In this document: positions 53,922 to 63,428 of the stretch, in pieces
Position numbering within the stretch: position 1 is the first letter of the stretch
Layout of the letters: every line of letters begins with the position of its first letter
DNA from: Prado023 sp963753075
GTDB lineage: Bacteria; Actinomycetota; Actinomycetes; S36-B12; CAIYMF01
Assembly (NCBI GenBank): GCA_963753075.1
Contig: CAVWAR010000002.1
Coordinates: forward strand, 496,001 to 560,000
DNA length: 64,000 bases
Direction of reading: 5' to 3'
Position numbers and translations under genes: made by a program
Notes under the pieces: generated by a model
Database searches by the model: none
Told to the model about the DNA's origin: nothing
The model's input: the letters and a program-made list of their open reading frames with translations, nothing else

Positions 53922-54740
53922 GTGCGCACGGTCAACCTGGGGCTGCTCGATGTGGTCACCTTCGTCCTGATCATCGTCGGGCTGGCTGGGCGACCCTGGC
54001 GAACCCGGCAGGGGGTGGCCCGGATCCTCGTCGCCGCGTCCGCTCTCATGATCTCGGTGGGCGTGATCATGTGGATCCTCCGCATCGGGCTGCAACGCGG
54101 GTCCATCAAGGGCGCGTGTTGCCACTCGCCTTGGCGTTTCTCCTCGTCGCGACGACCTTCACGCCACCGCGATGGAGCGCGATCCGCTCCCTGCTCGTGC
54201 TGATGGCCGGTGCTGTCGCTGTGTCCAGCTGTTCGCCCTCTTCGTCCTCGGGTGGGTCTGGGGAGCGTCCGAACGCTCTGGCAGCGGCCGGGGCGCGCCC
54301 CATCGCTGCACCCCTCGCACTCCCTCTCGTTGTGGGGTTCTGCCTGGTCGTGGCATCGCGCGTGGAGGCGGATCGGAGCCCGACACAATGGGCCGTGGGC
54401 TCCGTGCTAGGCCCCACGCCGGTGAACGCAGCGAATAGCACAGTCATGAACGCCCGCATCTCTGCTCCCAGCATGCCCGTCGTGTTGCTCACCATGCTGG
54501 GAATGCTTGGGCTGTTCGTCGTCGCTGGCCTGTGGGTCCTCGCACTTCGCGCCAGCCATCCCGCTGACTCCGGCCTGTGGGTCTCACTGTGCGCCCTGGC
54601 GGCCTACGGGATCCTCTACCATTGGGCCACCCTGGGCCTGGCTCCTGATCGGCGCCGGGCTGGTTCGCGGCGCGACCCTCGCCGAACGCAGCATCCGCGG
54701 CAGTGCGGCGGCACGGCAGCCTCGCTACACCGCGCGGTGA
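53922..54740 (+). pseudogene. Decayed polytopic membrane protein
   Basis: Membrane-protein sequence spread over shifting frames: LLDVVTFVLIIVGLAGRPW and MISVGVIMWILRIGLQRGSI in the frame from 53922, then LALAFLLVATTFTPPRW and PVVLLTMLGMLGLFVVAGLW in the frame of 54071, with a further shift before LLIGAGLVRGATLAERS near 54645. At least two frame changes and no continuous gene. The hydrophobic pattern and location suggest a former polymerase, ligase or other exporter-linked membrane protein, but no motif decides. It converges on the intact Wzy/WaaL-like gene and overlaps its end. Confidence 0.55.
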
Positions 54741-56131
54741 TCGTCCCGAATCACCAGTGAACCCTCGTGCGACCCGTTCGGGTCGTCCGAGGTCGGTGCC
54801 TGATCCTGGATGGCTGGACGCGCAGAACGGACAAGCCCGGCGCTCGAGGCCACGACCCCAACCAGCACGACGAGTCCCGGGTTCATCTGCCACGACAACG
54901 ACGTTGGGGTCAGAATCTCGAATTGCGAGATCACTGCGGCGGTCATGAGGCATGCGAACGTTGCGCGCCGGTCGAGCTGTGCCGCATGGACGGCGACGAA
55001 GGCACTGATCACGACCAACACAACGAGCGCAACCAGGCCGAGCCACCCACCCATGCTGATCGCCTCAAGAGCCTGGTTGTGCGCGTGGGATGCTCCGTTC
55101 GGGAACGAGGCCCGAGGGCCGAGCCCAAGTGGGCTCCAGAATCCCGGCAGGTCGAGGAGCTGGTCCCAGAGTGCCCCTCGCCACGCGAGGGTTCCATCGC
55201 CAGAAGAGGCGATCCATCCCCGGAGCAGCGCAGGCGTAGTGACTATGAGTACCACCGCGAGACTGACAAGCGGGATGGCCCGTCTGGCGGGGAGGCGTTG
55301 GATGGGTAGCACGCTGGCAGCGAGCCCGACGATGGCGGCCACGATGGAGGTGCGGCTCATCGACCAGAGGAGGGCAAGGCCCGTTGAGAGCGGTCCCAAG
55401 AGCACCAGGAGGGTCAGGACGCGGGGGTTGGCTCCTACGCTCATCAAGTGGCGGACCTGGAGGACGAGGAACATCGCGAGCAGCATGCCGAGCAACTGGC
55501 GGTGAAGGCTCAATCCGAGAAGGGCCTGGACGGATCCCTCGCCGAGATCCAGTCCCAATGCCCGAAGCCACCGCGTGTACCGGTCGCCGGGATCGCTCTC
55601 GAGGCTGGTGCGCACGAGCCGGCCGCCGGAGAGCGCCGCAGTGAGCCCGAGAATGAGGCTGGCAAGCGCCCATACCGATCCGCTCCAGAAGAGCGTCCAG
55701 CGGGTGATCCGGGCTCCCGCCAGGGCGGCTGCGACAGCGATACCAGCTCCCGTGGCCGCGAAGGCCAGCAGCCTCTTGTCAAACGTCCCTGACACCACAA
55801 GAAGTGAGAACGACGGGGCGAGGAGCCAGACTGCAACCACGCCGGTGAACGCCCACTGGAGGCGGGTGAGCGCACGTGTGGCCAAGGCGCAGCCCAGGAG
55901 GAGGATGGTGAGCAGCGACGTCAGTTTCAGGCCGCCCGTTGCTCCTGCGGGCCACACGCTCGCCGACTCGCTGGACACCAGACTGAGCGGGAGGCCGTGG
56001 TAGCGGTAGGCGGACCTCATGACTGTGGCCAGGCACAGAACCAGATAGGTCACGCCCACGGCCCGGGAGACGGGCACCAAGAACCGCGGCGTGACAGCGT
56101 TGCCCGATTCCGAGAGGGCTGTTGTGTTCAC
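54725..56131 (-). CDS. O-antigen polymerase/ligase-like membrane protein (Wzy/WaaL)
   Basis: A 468-residue protein with about 12 hydrophobic segments. LGLGPRASFPNGASHAHNQALEAISMGGWLGL contains the Wzy_C/WaaL loop (HAHNxxL...G..GL) just before the last helices, and SMSRTSIVAAIVGLAAS is the preceding SRxxxxA stretch; the listed loop is quoted in two overlapping parts in the family. It could polymerise repeat units outside the membrane or attach glycan to an acceptor. The C-terminal 30 residues are charged. It is divergent from the Wzm/Wzt operon across about 260 bases. Confidence 0.8.
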   Translation of the reverse strand: MNTTALSESGNAVTPRFLVPVSRAVGVTYLVLCLATVMRSAYRYHGLPLSLVSSESASVWPAGATGGLKLTSLLTILLLGCALATRALTRLQWAFTGVVAVWLLAPSFSLLVVSGTFDKRLLAFAATGAGIAVAAALAGARITRWTLFWSGSVWALASLILGLTAALSGGRLVRTSLESDPGDRYTRWLRALGLDLGEGSVQALLGLSLHRQLLGMLLAMFLVLQVRHLMSVGANPRVLTLLVLLGPLSTGLALLWSMSRTSIVAAIVGLAASVLPIQRLPARRAIPLVSLAVVLIVTTPALLRGWIASSGDGTLAWRGALWDQLLDLPGFWSPLGLGPRASFPNGASHAHNQALEAISMGGWLGLVALVVLVVISAFVAVHAAQLDRRATFACLMTAAVISQFEILTPTSLSWQMNPGLVVLVGVVASSAGLVRSARPAIQDQAPTSDDPNGSHEGSLVIRDDHRAV

Positions 56132-56390
56132 CTGGTCATGCTACTTGCGTCCTCCGAGAGCCTGGACCCGATGATGAACCGCGGAGAGACGACACAGACC
56201 GCGGCATACCGGGGAGGCGCGTTGACCGCAGCTGTTCTCGGAATTCCGCATTTGTGGTGGCGCCACGAACGCCCTGATCCTGAGTACGGGCTGGGAGCTC
56301 CGATCTGGTCCGTGCCTGGTGCGGCTTGGCCTGGGTCCTGCCCTATGACGGTACCCTCTGGTCATCTCTGCTCGTCTTCAGGAGGCAGGT

Positions 56391-57239
56391 TTGGCAACGG
56401 ACGAACTGCGGGAGGTCGACCATCTCGAGCAGGCGCGCCAGACATCACCGCGTGCTCGGGCAAGGCTGATCTGGGCATTCGCGATCCGCGACCTGCGAGC
56501 GCGCTTCACCGCGACGAGCCTGGGCCTGCTCTGGACTCTGATCGTCCCCATTGCCACCGTCCTCATCTACAGCACGGTGTTCTCCGTGATCTTCCGAGCC
56601 CAGGCCCCGCCTATGGGCAACGGCAACGACGGGGTATTCGCTGCTTGGTTCTTCGTGGGTCTGGTGGTCTGGAACATCTTCTCGCAAGTCACGATGGGGG
56701 GAATGGGCTCGATCCTGAGCATGGGTGCGATGCTCCAGAAGGTCTACATCCCGTCCTACGTCCCGGTTCTTTCCTCGGCGGTGACGCTTGCGGTCGAGAA
56801 GCTCATCGAGACCGGGGTGATGCTGTTCGTGCTGCTCATGTTCCGGAACGTCGGCTGGACCTGGCTTCTGTTCCCGTTCCTGATAGTCCTGCTCTGGATG
56901 TTCGCCAGCGCTCTGTCCTACTGCCTGGCCGTGGCTATCGTCCACTTCCGAGACACTGGCCAAATCGTCGGGATCGTCATGCAGCTGTTGTTCTTCCTCA
57001 CGCCGATCATGTATCCGGTGACATTGATTCCTGAGGAATGGAACGGCATCCCACTCAGACAGCTCCTCGCCCTGAACCCGATGACGGACTTCGTGGGGAT
57101 CGCTCGTCTCCTGCTGTACGAACTCCGGCTGCCACCTTTGGGTCCGGTTCTCTACGTGGGAGTGTGGACCGCCGCGGTGGTCGTGCTCGCCGGCGTGATC
57201 TACCGCCGATATGGCCGCGATGTCGGTGAAGCGATATGA
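56391..57239 (+). CDS. wzm: Polysaccharide ABC exporter permease (Wzm/TagG)
   Basis: A 282-residue ABC-2 type permease with six hydrophobic segments. The N-terminal amphipathic region IWAFAIRDLRARFTATSLGLLW is typical of Wzm/KpsM/TagG. FLTPIMYPVTLIPEEW and ALNPMTDFVGIARLLLY are conserved C-terminal stretches. The TTG start is chosen for its GGAGGCAGGT site; no better ATG exists. It forms the membrane channel with Wzt and exports complete undecaprenyl-linked glycan. ATGA overlap with wzt. Confidence 0.93.
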   Translation: MATDELREVDHLEQARQTSPRARARLIWAFAIRDLRARFTATSLGLLWTLIVPIATVLIYSTVFSVIFRAQAPPMGNGNDGVFAAWFFVGLVVWNIFSQVTMGGMGSILSMGAMLQKVYIPSYVPVLSSAVTLAVEKLIETGVMLFVLLMFRNVGWTWLLFPFLIVLLWMFASALSYCLAVAIVHFRDTGQIVGIVMQLLFFLTPIMYPVTLIPEEWNGIPLRQLLALNPMTDFVGIARLLLYELRLPPLGPVLYVGVWTAAVVVLAGVIYRRYGRDVGEAI

Positions 57240-58501
57240 CCGGCAATGCCATCGAGGCGGTCGGGTTGTCCAAGAGGTTCCTCCTGGCAAGCGAGCGACG
57301 TACGTCCCTCAAGGAACGGCTGGTCCGCGGGAGGCCCCCCGCTCCCAAGACCTTCTGGGCGCTCAAGGACGCGACCTTCTCGGTACCGAGGGGGTCATCC
57401 CTGGGGATCATCGGTCACAACGGTTCAGGCAAGTCCACGGCGCTGAAGGTGCTCACGGGGATCTACCGGCCGACATCGGGAACGGTGAAGGTCAACGGGA
57501 GCGTGTCGGCGCTGCTGGAAGTCGGGGCCGGATTCCATCCGGAGTTGACCGGGCGGGAGAACATCCGGCTCAATGCCACGATTCTCGGGTTCACCAACCG
57601 TGAGATCGACCGGTTGATGGATCGGATCATCGAATTCGCCGACATCGGCGACCATATCGATGCTCCGCTCAAGCACTACTCGAGTGGGATGTACGTCAGG
57701 CTTGGATTCGCGATCGCTGTGATGGTCCGACCCGAGATCCTCATCGTGGATGAGGTGATTGCGGTCGGAGATGAGGAGTTTCAACGCAAGTGCTTCGACT
57801 ACCTGTATGACCTGCGTAGGGCCGGAACGAGCATGATCATTGTCTCTCACGGGCTGGGACAGATCACCGATCTGTGCGACGAAGCGCTGTGTCTTGAACA
57901 GGGTCACGTGCGGGAGTTCGGACCTGCTCGTCAGGTGGTCCGCTCCTATCTGGACGACGTGAACAGCCGTGAGGCCCTTCGCCCCCAGCCGACTTCTCTC
58001 GAGTCACCACCTGCCGAATCTCCGGGTTCGACGGATCCAGCGTCGCCGGCCAGGAGGGGTTCGGGGGAGATCCGCGTGCTGCGGGTGGAGCTGCTCGATC
58101 CCCAAGGGGACGTGTCGCTGTTCGCGTTGAGCGGCCAGCCACTACGAGTGCGGATGCACTACGTCGCGCACGCGCCCGTTTCTGACGCGGTCTTCGCGCT
58201 CGACTTCGTCCATGAGTCGGGGGTGCTTGTCTCGGGCCCGAGATCGGCCCGGGCCGGAGGTTGGCACCTGGAAGCAGGGTCGGGTCACGTGGACTTCTTC
58301 ATCCCGGCGCTCCCCCTCCTCCCTGGGGCCTTCACCCTGTCGAGTTCGGTCTTCGATCGAGGGCATACGTACGACTTCGCTGAGGAGCAGGCGACCCTGA
58401 AGGTGCGATCCGGAGGCGAGGAGGAGCCAGGTCTAGCCCGGGTCGAGGGTTCATGGACCATCTCCCATGAGGAAGACTCATCGATCCGTTCTCCAGCGTG
58501 A
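57236..58501 (+). CDS. wzt: Polysaccharide ABC exporter ATPase with carbohydrate-binding domain (Wzt)
   Basis: A 421-residue ATPase. Walker A GHNGSGKST starts at residue 60; ELTGRENIRLNATILG, the signature YSSGMYVRLGFAIAV, Walker B ILIVDEVIAVGDEEF and switch SHGL follow, all typical of the Wzt/TagH group. After a Pro/Ser-rich linker (residues 240-277) comes a beta-rich domain (278-408, GEIRVLRVELLDPQG, VFALDFVHESGVLVSG, LLPGAFTLSSSVFD) of the Wzt C-terminal type. That domain recognises the finished, often capped, non-reducing end of the glycan. Its presence implies chain-end modification in this system. Confidence 0.92.
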   Translation: MTGNAIEAVGLSKRFLLASERRTSLKERLVRGRPPAPKTFWALKDATFSVPRGSSLGIIGHNGSGKSTALKVLTGIYRPTSGTVKVNGSVSALLEVGAGFHPELTGRENIRLNATILGFTNREIDRLMDRIIEFADIGDHIDAPLKHYSSGMYVRLGFAIAVMVRPEILIVDEVIAVGDEEFQRKCFDYLYDLRRAGTSMIIVSHGLGQITDLCDEALCLEQGHVREFGPARQVVRSYLDDVNSREALRPQPTSLESPPAESPGSTDPASPARRGSGEIRVLRVELLDPQGDVSLFALSGQPLRVRMHYVAHAPVSDAVFALDFVHESGVLVSGPRSARAGGWHLEAGSGHVDFFIPALPLLPGAFTLSSSVFDRGHTYDFAEEQATLKVRSGGEEEPGLARVEGSWTISHEEDSSIRSPA

Positions 58502-58543
58502 CCCGCTCAGGTGGCTCCCAGTACGTGGGGTAGTTTGCTGCTC

Positions 58544-60443
58544 ATGCATCGCGTGCTTCGCAATCGCGGGGTCCACCTCCGGTCGCCGCGTCTGCTGGCC
58601 CGCGAGATCGGTAGAAGAAGCGCGGACCGCGACCTCGTGGCCCAAATCTTCGATCGGGACTACTACCGGGCTGAGTACCCCGACGTTGCCTCCGACGTCG
58701 ACGAATGGCGCCATTTCACGAAGGTCGGGGCAGGTGAGCTGCGCAACCCATGTGCCCTTTTCGACTCGTCCTGGTACATGGCCAAGTACGCCGATGTGCG
58801 CGAGGCTGGCGTAGATCCCGTCGTCCACTTCCTGAAGTATGGGGCGGCGGAGGGCAGGGATCCCCATCCGCTGTTCTCCACGTCGTGGTACCTGGCTGCG
58901 TATCCGGATGTCCGCTCGGCGGGCATCAATCCGCTGATCCACTTCCTTCACTTCGGCACAGCTGAACGCCGCGACCCCCATCCGCTCTTCGACACTGGTT
59001 GGTACACAAGCGAGTACCCCGAAGTAGGTGAGGCGGGTACCAATGCCCTTGTCGACTACATCCGCGTTGGGGCGGCTCAGGGGCGCAACCCCAGCCCCTA
59101 CTTCTACGGCGACTGGTACCTGCGCCAGTACCCGGATGCCTTGGCCAGCGGACTGAATCCGTTGGTCCACTACGTGGAGGCGGGTGAGCGCCAGGGGTAC
59201 CAGACCAACCCAACAGGCTCGGTTCCCCGTCGGCCGATCGATGTGGCCCTTGGGGCGGCCCGGCTCAAGGCGTCAGGCCGTGACGATGTGAGTTCGGTGC
59301 GCTTCCTTCTCGACAGTAGGTGGCCCGATCTGGAACCCCTGCAGGTGTACCGGGACAACGGTCCGGGCCGAGTCAACGTCGTCACGGACAGCGTGGGCGC
59401 CGATAGTCTCTTCGGGGGAGTTGCCACAGCCCTGATCCTCGCGACCCTGTGGGCAGCCGACCAGGGTCGTGGGCTTCGGATCATCACGCGTACGAGCGCA
59501 CCAGATGCCACAGGATTCGCCAGACTCCTGTCGCTGTACGGTTTGACTCTCCCGGGCAACCCCGAGTTCGTCCAGCATTCCCCGAGCGCCCCAGAGGCGC
59601 TCGACGTGCGTCCCGATGATGTCTACCTGACGACGTCGTGGTGGACCACGGCGGCCACGCTGCCGAGTGTTCCTCCTGAGCAGATCTGCTACCTGCTTCA
59701 GGAGGACGAGCGGATGTTCTACGCCGCGGGCGACGAGTCGGTTCGCGCGGGCTCCATCATGAGCGATCCGCGGCTCCTGGTGCTGGTCAACTCAAAGGGC
59801 CTCTTCGACCACCTCGTCGCGACGGGTTGCCCGAATATCGCTGAGCGGGGGATGTCGTTCGAAGCGTCCTTCGAGCTGTTCACTCGACAGGCGCATCGAC
59901 CGAACCCGCCCGACTCGCGACAGCTGTTCTTCTACTCCAGGCCCAACAACCTGCGAAACCTGTTCTATCTGGGACTGGACGTGCTCGACGAGGCCCTGGC
60001 CACAGGGGTCCTCGATCCCGGCGCATGGACAATCAACCTGGTCGGCCCTGGCACACCCGAGATCGAGTTCTCCGGCAAGCCTCGGGTGGTCTATCACCCG
60101 AAGCTCGACTGGGAGCGGTACGCGAGCCTGATCTCTGGGATGGACCTTGGGCTCTCGCTGATGGTCGACCCCACACACGAGCTACCCGCCGCTGGACCTG
60201 GCAGCCGCAGGCGCGGTCGTCGTGACCAACAGCTGGCCCGGCAAGGTCGACCTTTCCCAGTACGGCTCCAGCATCGTGCTCGGGGCGCCCAACAGGCGGG
60301 ATCTGGTGGCTGCTTTGGCGCGCGGAGTTGACCTTGCGGACCGCGGGACGTCTCCGGCCCGCTCTGAAGCCCTCACCCGGACCTGGCCGGAAGCTCTGGG
60401 CGGCGTGTTGGCGCGGCTGTCGGAGGAGTACCCCGGTGTTTGA
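58544..60443 (+). pseudogene. WsaF-like glycosyltransferase with five tandem repeats, one frameshift
   Basis: Residues 36-223 are five repeats of about 38 residues with the pattern F-x2-x-WY-x3-YPDV-x4-G-x-NPL-x-HF-x3-G-x3-GRDPHPL. The GT domain begins VNVVTDSVGADSLFGGVATA (WsaF N-domain style), with CYLLQEDERMFY and FFYSRPNNLRNLFYLGL. Near 60170 within CACACAC the frame shifts; the second frame gives SYPPLDLAAAGAVVVTNSW, the donor-site end of the family, to a stop at 60443. As read the first frame ends at 60331 with an unrelated Arg-rich tail, missing the donor-site residues. The ATG at 58544 is used; the domain with repeats may bind or recognise growing glycan. Confidence 0.8.
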
Positions 60444-61623
60444 GTTGGGGGTGGCCCCGTACGACTATCAATCCGATCCGTGGCTGCGACCACTGGCCGA
60501 CCGGGTACGAATGCTTCGTCAACGCGGCACGCGAGTGGCGTACTACTACCACCAGCCCGACAACTCGACGTTCAGGTACCGGGCCTACGCGATGGCCCAG
60601 ACGCTCAATGCCGCGGATCTCGACATCAGCGCCTCGTACTTCCACGATGCGGATCGTGACGTGCTTCCCGAGCTCATGGATGAGATCGATGTTCTCGTGG
60701 TCGTCCGCAGCAAGTACACCGCTCGCCTGGATCATCTGATCTCGGTGGCGAGGTCGCGCAGGGTCCGGGTGCTCTTCGACTGCGACGACCTCGTCTTCGA
60801 ACCCTCGATGGCCGCGATGATCACCTCGACTCTGGACCAGGACATGCGTCACGATTCCCCGGAGGGCGACGAGCTCTGGAACGTGTGGTTCGGCTACCTG
60901 TCGCGGCTGCGGACCACAATGCAACTGTGCGATGGGTTCGTCTCCACGAACCAACTGCTGGTGGATGAGGCACGCGCGATCACGGGGCTGCCTGGTGCGG
61001 TTGTCCCCAACTTCATGACCCGTGAGCAGGTGGACTACTCGATTAGCCTTGCCGAGGCGCGCGATGCCGCCGGCGGCCGGCGGGACGGCCGGCTGCACAT
61101 CGGGTACTTCTCGGGGACGCCCACACACAACAAGGACTTTGCGATCGTGCACGGAGCGCTCCGCGATATCCTGGCCGCCCATCCGGAGGTCGTGGTCCGC
61201 CTTGTGGGGTACTTGGAGTTGATGGGGACATCCCTGTCGCGCTTCGCCGCCCGGATCGAATGGGTTCCTTTCACCGACTTCCTCAACTTGCAGCGGCTCA
61301 TCGCCGAGACCGAGGTGAACATCGCCCCGCTGCAGGACAATCGATTCACCAACTGCAAGTCCGAGTTGAAGTTCTTCGACGCCGGGGCGGTGGGCACTCC
61401 GACGCTCGCCTCCCCCACCTTCACGGCGCGGCAGGCGATCGTGGACGGGGTCACTGGCAGACTTGTGGCCAATCAGGAGTGGCACTCGGCAATTGAGGAG
61501 ATCGTCACGGACTATGAGGGGCTCGGACGGGCGATGGGCAGCGCCGCCTACCAGGCGGTCCACGCCAGGTACCAGCCGGCGCAGCAGGTGCCCGCCATCC
61601 TCGCGGCACTGGGACTTGCATGA
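60436..61623 (+). CDS. Glycosyltransferase (GT4-like)
   Basis: A 395-residue GT-B-type enzyme with a GTG start overlapping the previous stop by eight bases (GGAGGAG upstream). RVAYYYHQPDNSTFRYRAY opens the first domain; RVRVLFDCDDLVFEP, DGFVSTNQLLVDEA, GYFSGTPTHNKDFAIV and VNIAPLQDNRFTNCKSELK follow. The last holds the KxELKxxE-like donor motif of GT4 enzymes, here KSELKFFDAGAVGTPTLA. The reading from 60328 is discarded. Coupled to the next gene by ATGA. Confidence 0.83.
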   Translation: MFELGVAPYDYQSDPWLRPLADRVRMLRQRGTRVAYYYHQPDNSTFRYRAYAMAQTLNAADLDISASYFHDADRDVLPELMDEIDVLVVVRSKYTARLDHLISVARSRRVRVLFDCDDLVFEPSMAAMITSTLDQDMRHDSPEGDELWNVWFGYLSRLRTTMQLCDGFVSTNQLLVDEARAITGLPGAVVPNFMTREQVDYSISLAEARDAAGGRRDGRLHIGYFSGTPTHNKDFAIVHGALRDILAAHPEVVVRLVGYLELMGTSLSRFAARIEWVPFTDFLNLQRLIAETEVNIAPLQDNRFTNCKSELKFFDAGAVGTPTLASPTFTARQAIVDGVTGRLVANQEWHSAIEEIVTDYEGLGRAMGSAAYQAVHARYQPAQQVPAILAALGLA

Positions 61624-63339
61624 GTACCGGTGAACAGAGCGCGTCCTCTGCCTCGATCGCTGTCCTCATGCCGGTGTTCCGGCCACCAGTCCAATACCTG
61701 AAACTGGCCATCGCATCAGTCCGCCAGCAGACCATCGACGACTGGGAGTTGGTGGTTGTCGACGACGCGGGCGGCGATGCTGAGGTCACGGCCGTACTCC
61801 GCGAGGCGGCTGTTGATCCTCGGGTGACCCTGGTGGTCCTTGCCGAGAACCAAGGGATCAGCGGCGCCTCGAATGCCGGGCTCGAGCGAGTGACGGCACC
61901 CCTTGTCGCCCTCCTGGACCACGACGATCTGCTGGAGCCGACTTCCCTGGCTGAGGTGGCTGCAGCCAGTCGGCAGACTCCGACCGCGGAGGTTATCTAC
62001 ACCGATCGGGACGCGGTCGACGAGAACGGCATCACCACCGAGACATTCCGCAAGCCGGACTGGGCTCCGGAGCGTCTCCGCGGGAACATGTACATCGCTC
62101 ATCTGACCACGTTCAGCACCCGGGCTGCTCGGGAGGTGGGGGGCTTCCGCTCGGAGTTCGACGGAGCCCAGGACCACGATCTGGTGCTGCGGATCACGGA
62201 GCGTGGGGCCCCTGTGGTGCATATCCCCAAGGTCTTGTACCACTGGCGCCAGCTGCCCTCGTCGACCGCACTCGATCCCGAAGGCGAAGCCTCATGCAGC
62301 GTTGCGGGGCAGGGAGGCCGTAGCCGACCATCTTCAGCGCATCGGGATGTCGGGCGAGGTGCGGACAAGCCCGTATCCGGGCTTCTACCTCATCGACCGG
62401 GTGCCCACGCCCGCCTCGGTCAGCATCGTGATCCCGACACGTGGCAGCCGCAGTTCACTGGGGGGCAGGAAGGTCGTGATGGTCGCTGAGGCTGTCGCGA
62501 GCATCGTGGCCCACGACTACCAGACGGACTACGAGTTAGTTGTCGTGCACGACACCGACGCGAACCCTGCCTACCTGTCCGACCTCCGGGCCCTGGCCGA
62601 AGACCGCTTGCGCGTGGTTGACTACGCGCCGCCCTTCAACTTCTCGGCCAAGATCAACCGAGGGGTGGAGGCAAGCGTCGGGGACGTCATCGTGATGCTC
62701 AACGACGACGTGTCGGTCGTGACCCCGAACTGGCTGGACCAACTTGTTGCTCTTGCCCAGGGGGCGGATGTGGGGGCTGTGGGGGCCAAGCTGTTGTTCG
62801 AGGACGGGTCGATCCAGCACGCGGGCCACCGGTACATTCGCGGTCACATTGGCCACGTGGGAGCAGGGCGCCGGGACGGACCCGGGTACTTCGGGGAGAA
62901 CTTGATCGATCGCGAGGTGGTCGGTGTAACGGCTGCTTGTCTCGCACAGCGGCGGGCGGTCTTCGATCATCTGGCGGGGCTCGACGAGTCGTTACCCGGC
63001 AACTTCAACGACGTCGACTACTGCCTGCGCCTGCGCGCGAAGGGGTATCGGATCGTGCAGGGCAACTCCGTTGTCCTCAATCACTACGAGAGCCGTACGC
63101 GGAAGGCGGATGTGGCCCCCTGGGAGTTCCACCGCATCATGGATCGGCTGGGTAGAGACCTCGAGGGCGATCCATTCACGTCACATGGCGACGATTGGGA
63201 CGAATTCCTCCAGCGGCGGACCTGGCGGGAATGGGTCCGGCACTCGAGCGTGGTTGCCCGCGAGGAGGGAATTGGCGGATTCTCCCGAAAGGCACAGCGG
63301 CGTTTGCGCTATATGAGAGATGCCAGGGGCGGTGACTGA
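61620..63339 (+). pseudogene. Tandem two-domain GT2 glycosyltransferase, one frameshift
   Basis: About 573 codons. Domain 1: IAVLMPVFRPPVQYLKLAI, ELVVVDDAGGD, VALLDHDDLLEP, VIYTDRDAVDENG, and FDGAQDHDLVLRI. Domain 2: VSIVIPTRGSRSSLGG, YELVVVHDTDANPA, VIVMLNDDVSVVTPNW and GNFNDVDYCLRLRAKGY. Between them, near 62283, one extra G in AAGG shifts the frame; removing it joins LDPEAKPHAALRGREAV. As read, domain 1 ends at 62489 in a shadow tail and domain 2 has no start of its own. Such double GT2 enzymes occur in O-antigen and galactan synthesis. Confidence 0.82.
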
Positions 63340-63428
63340 TCCGGGGTGCGCTTGCCGTGTTGGAGACCGCGCGGGTCCCAGCACCTCGCGCCGTACAAGG
63401 AGTCCGTAGTCAGGTCGAGTGCTGCTTG

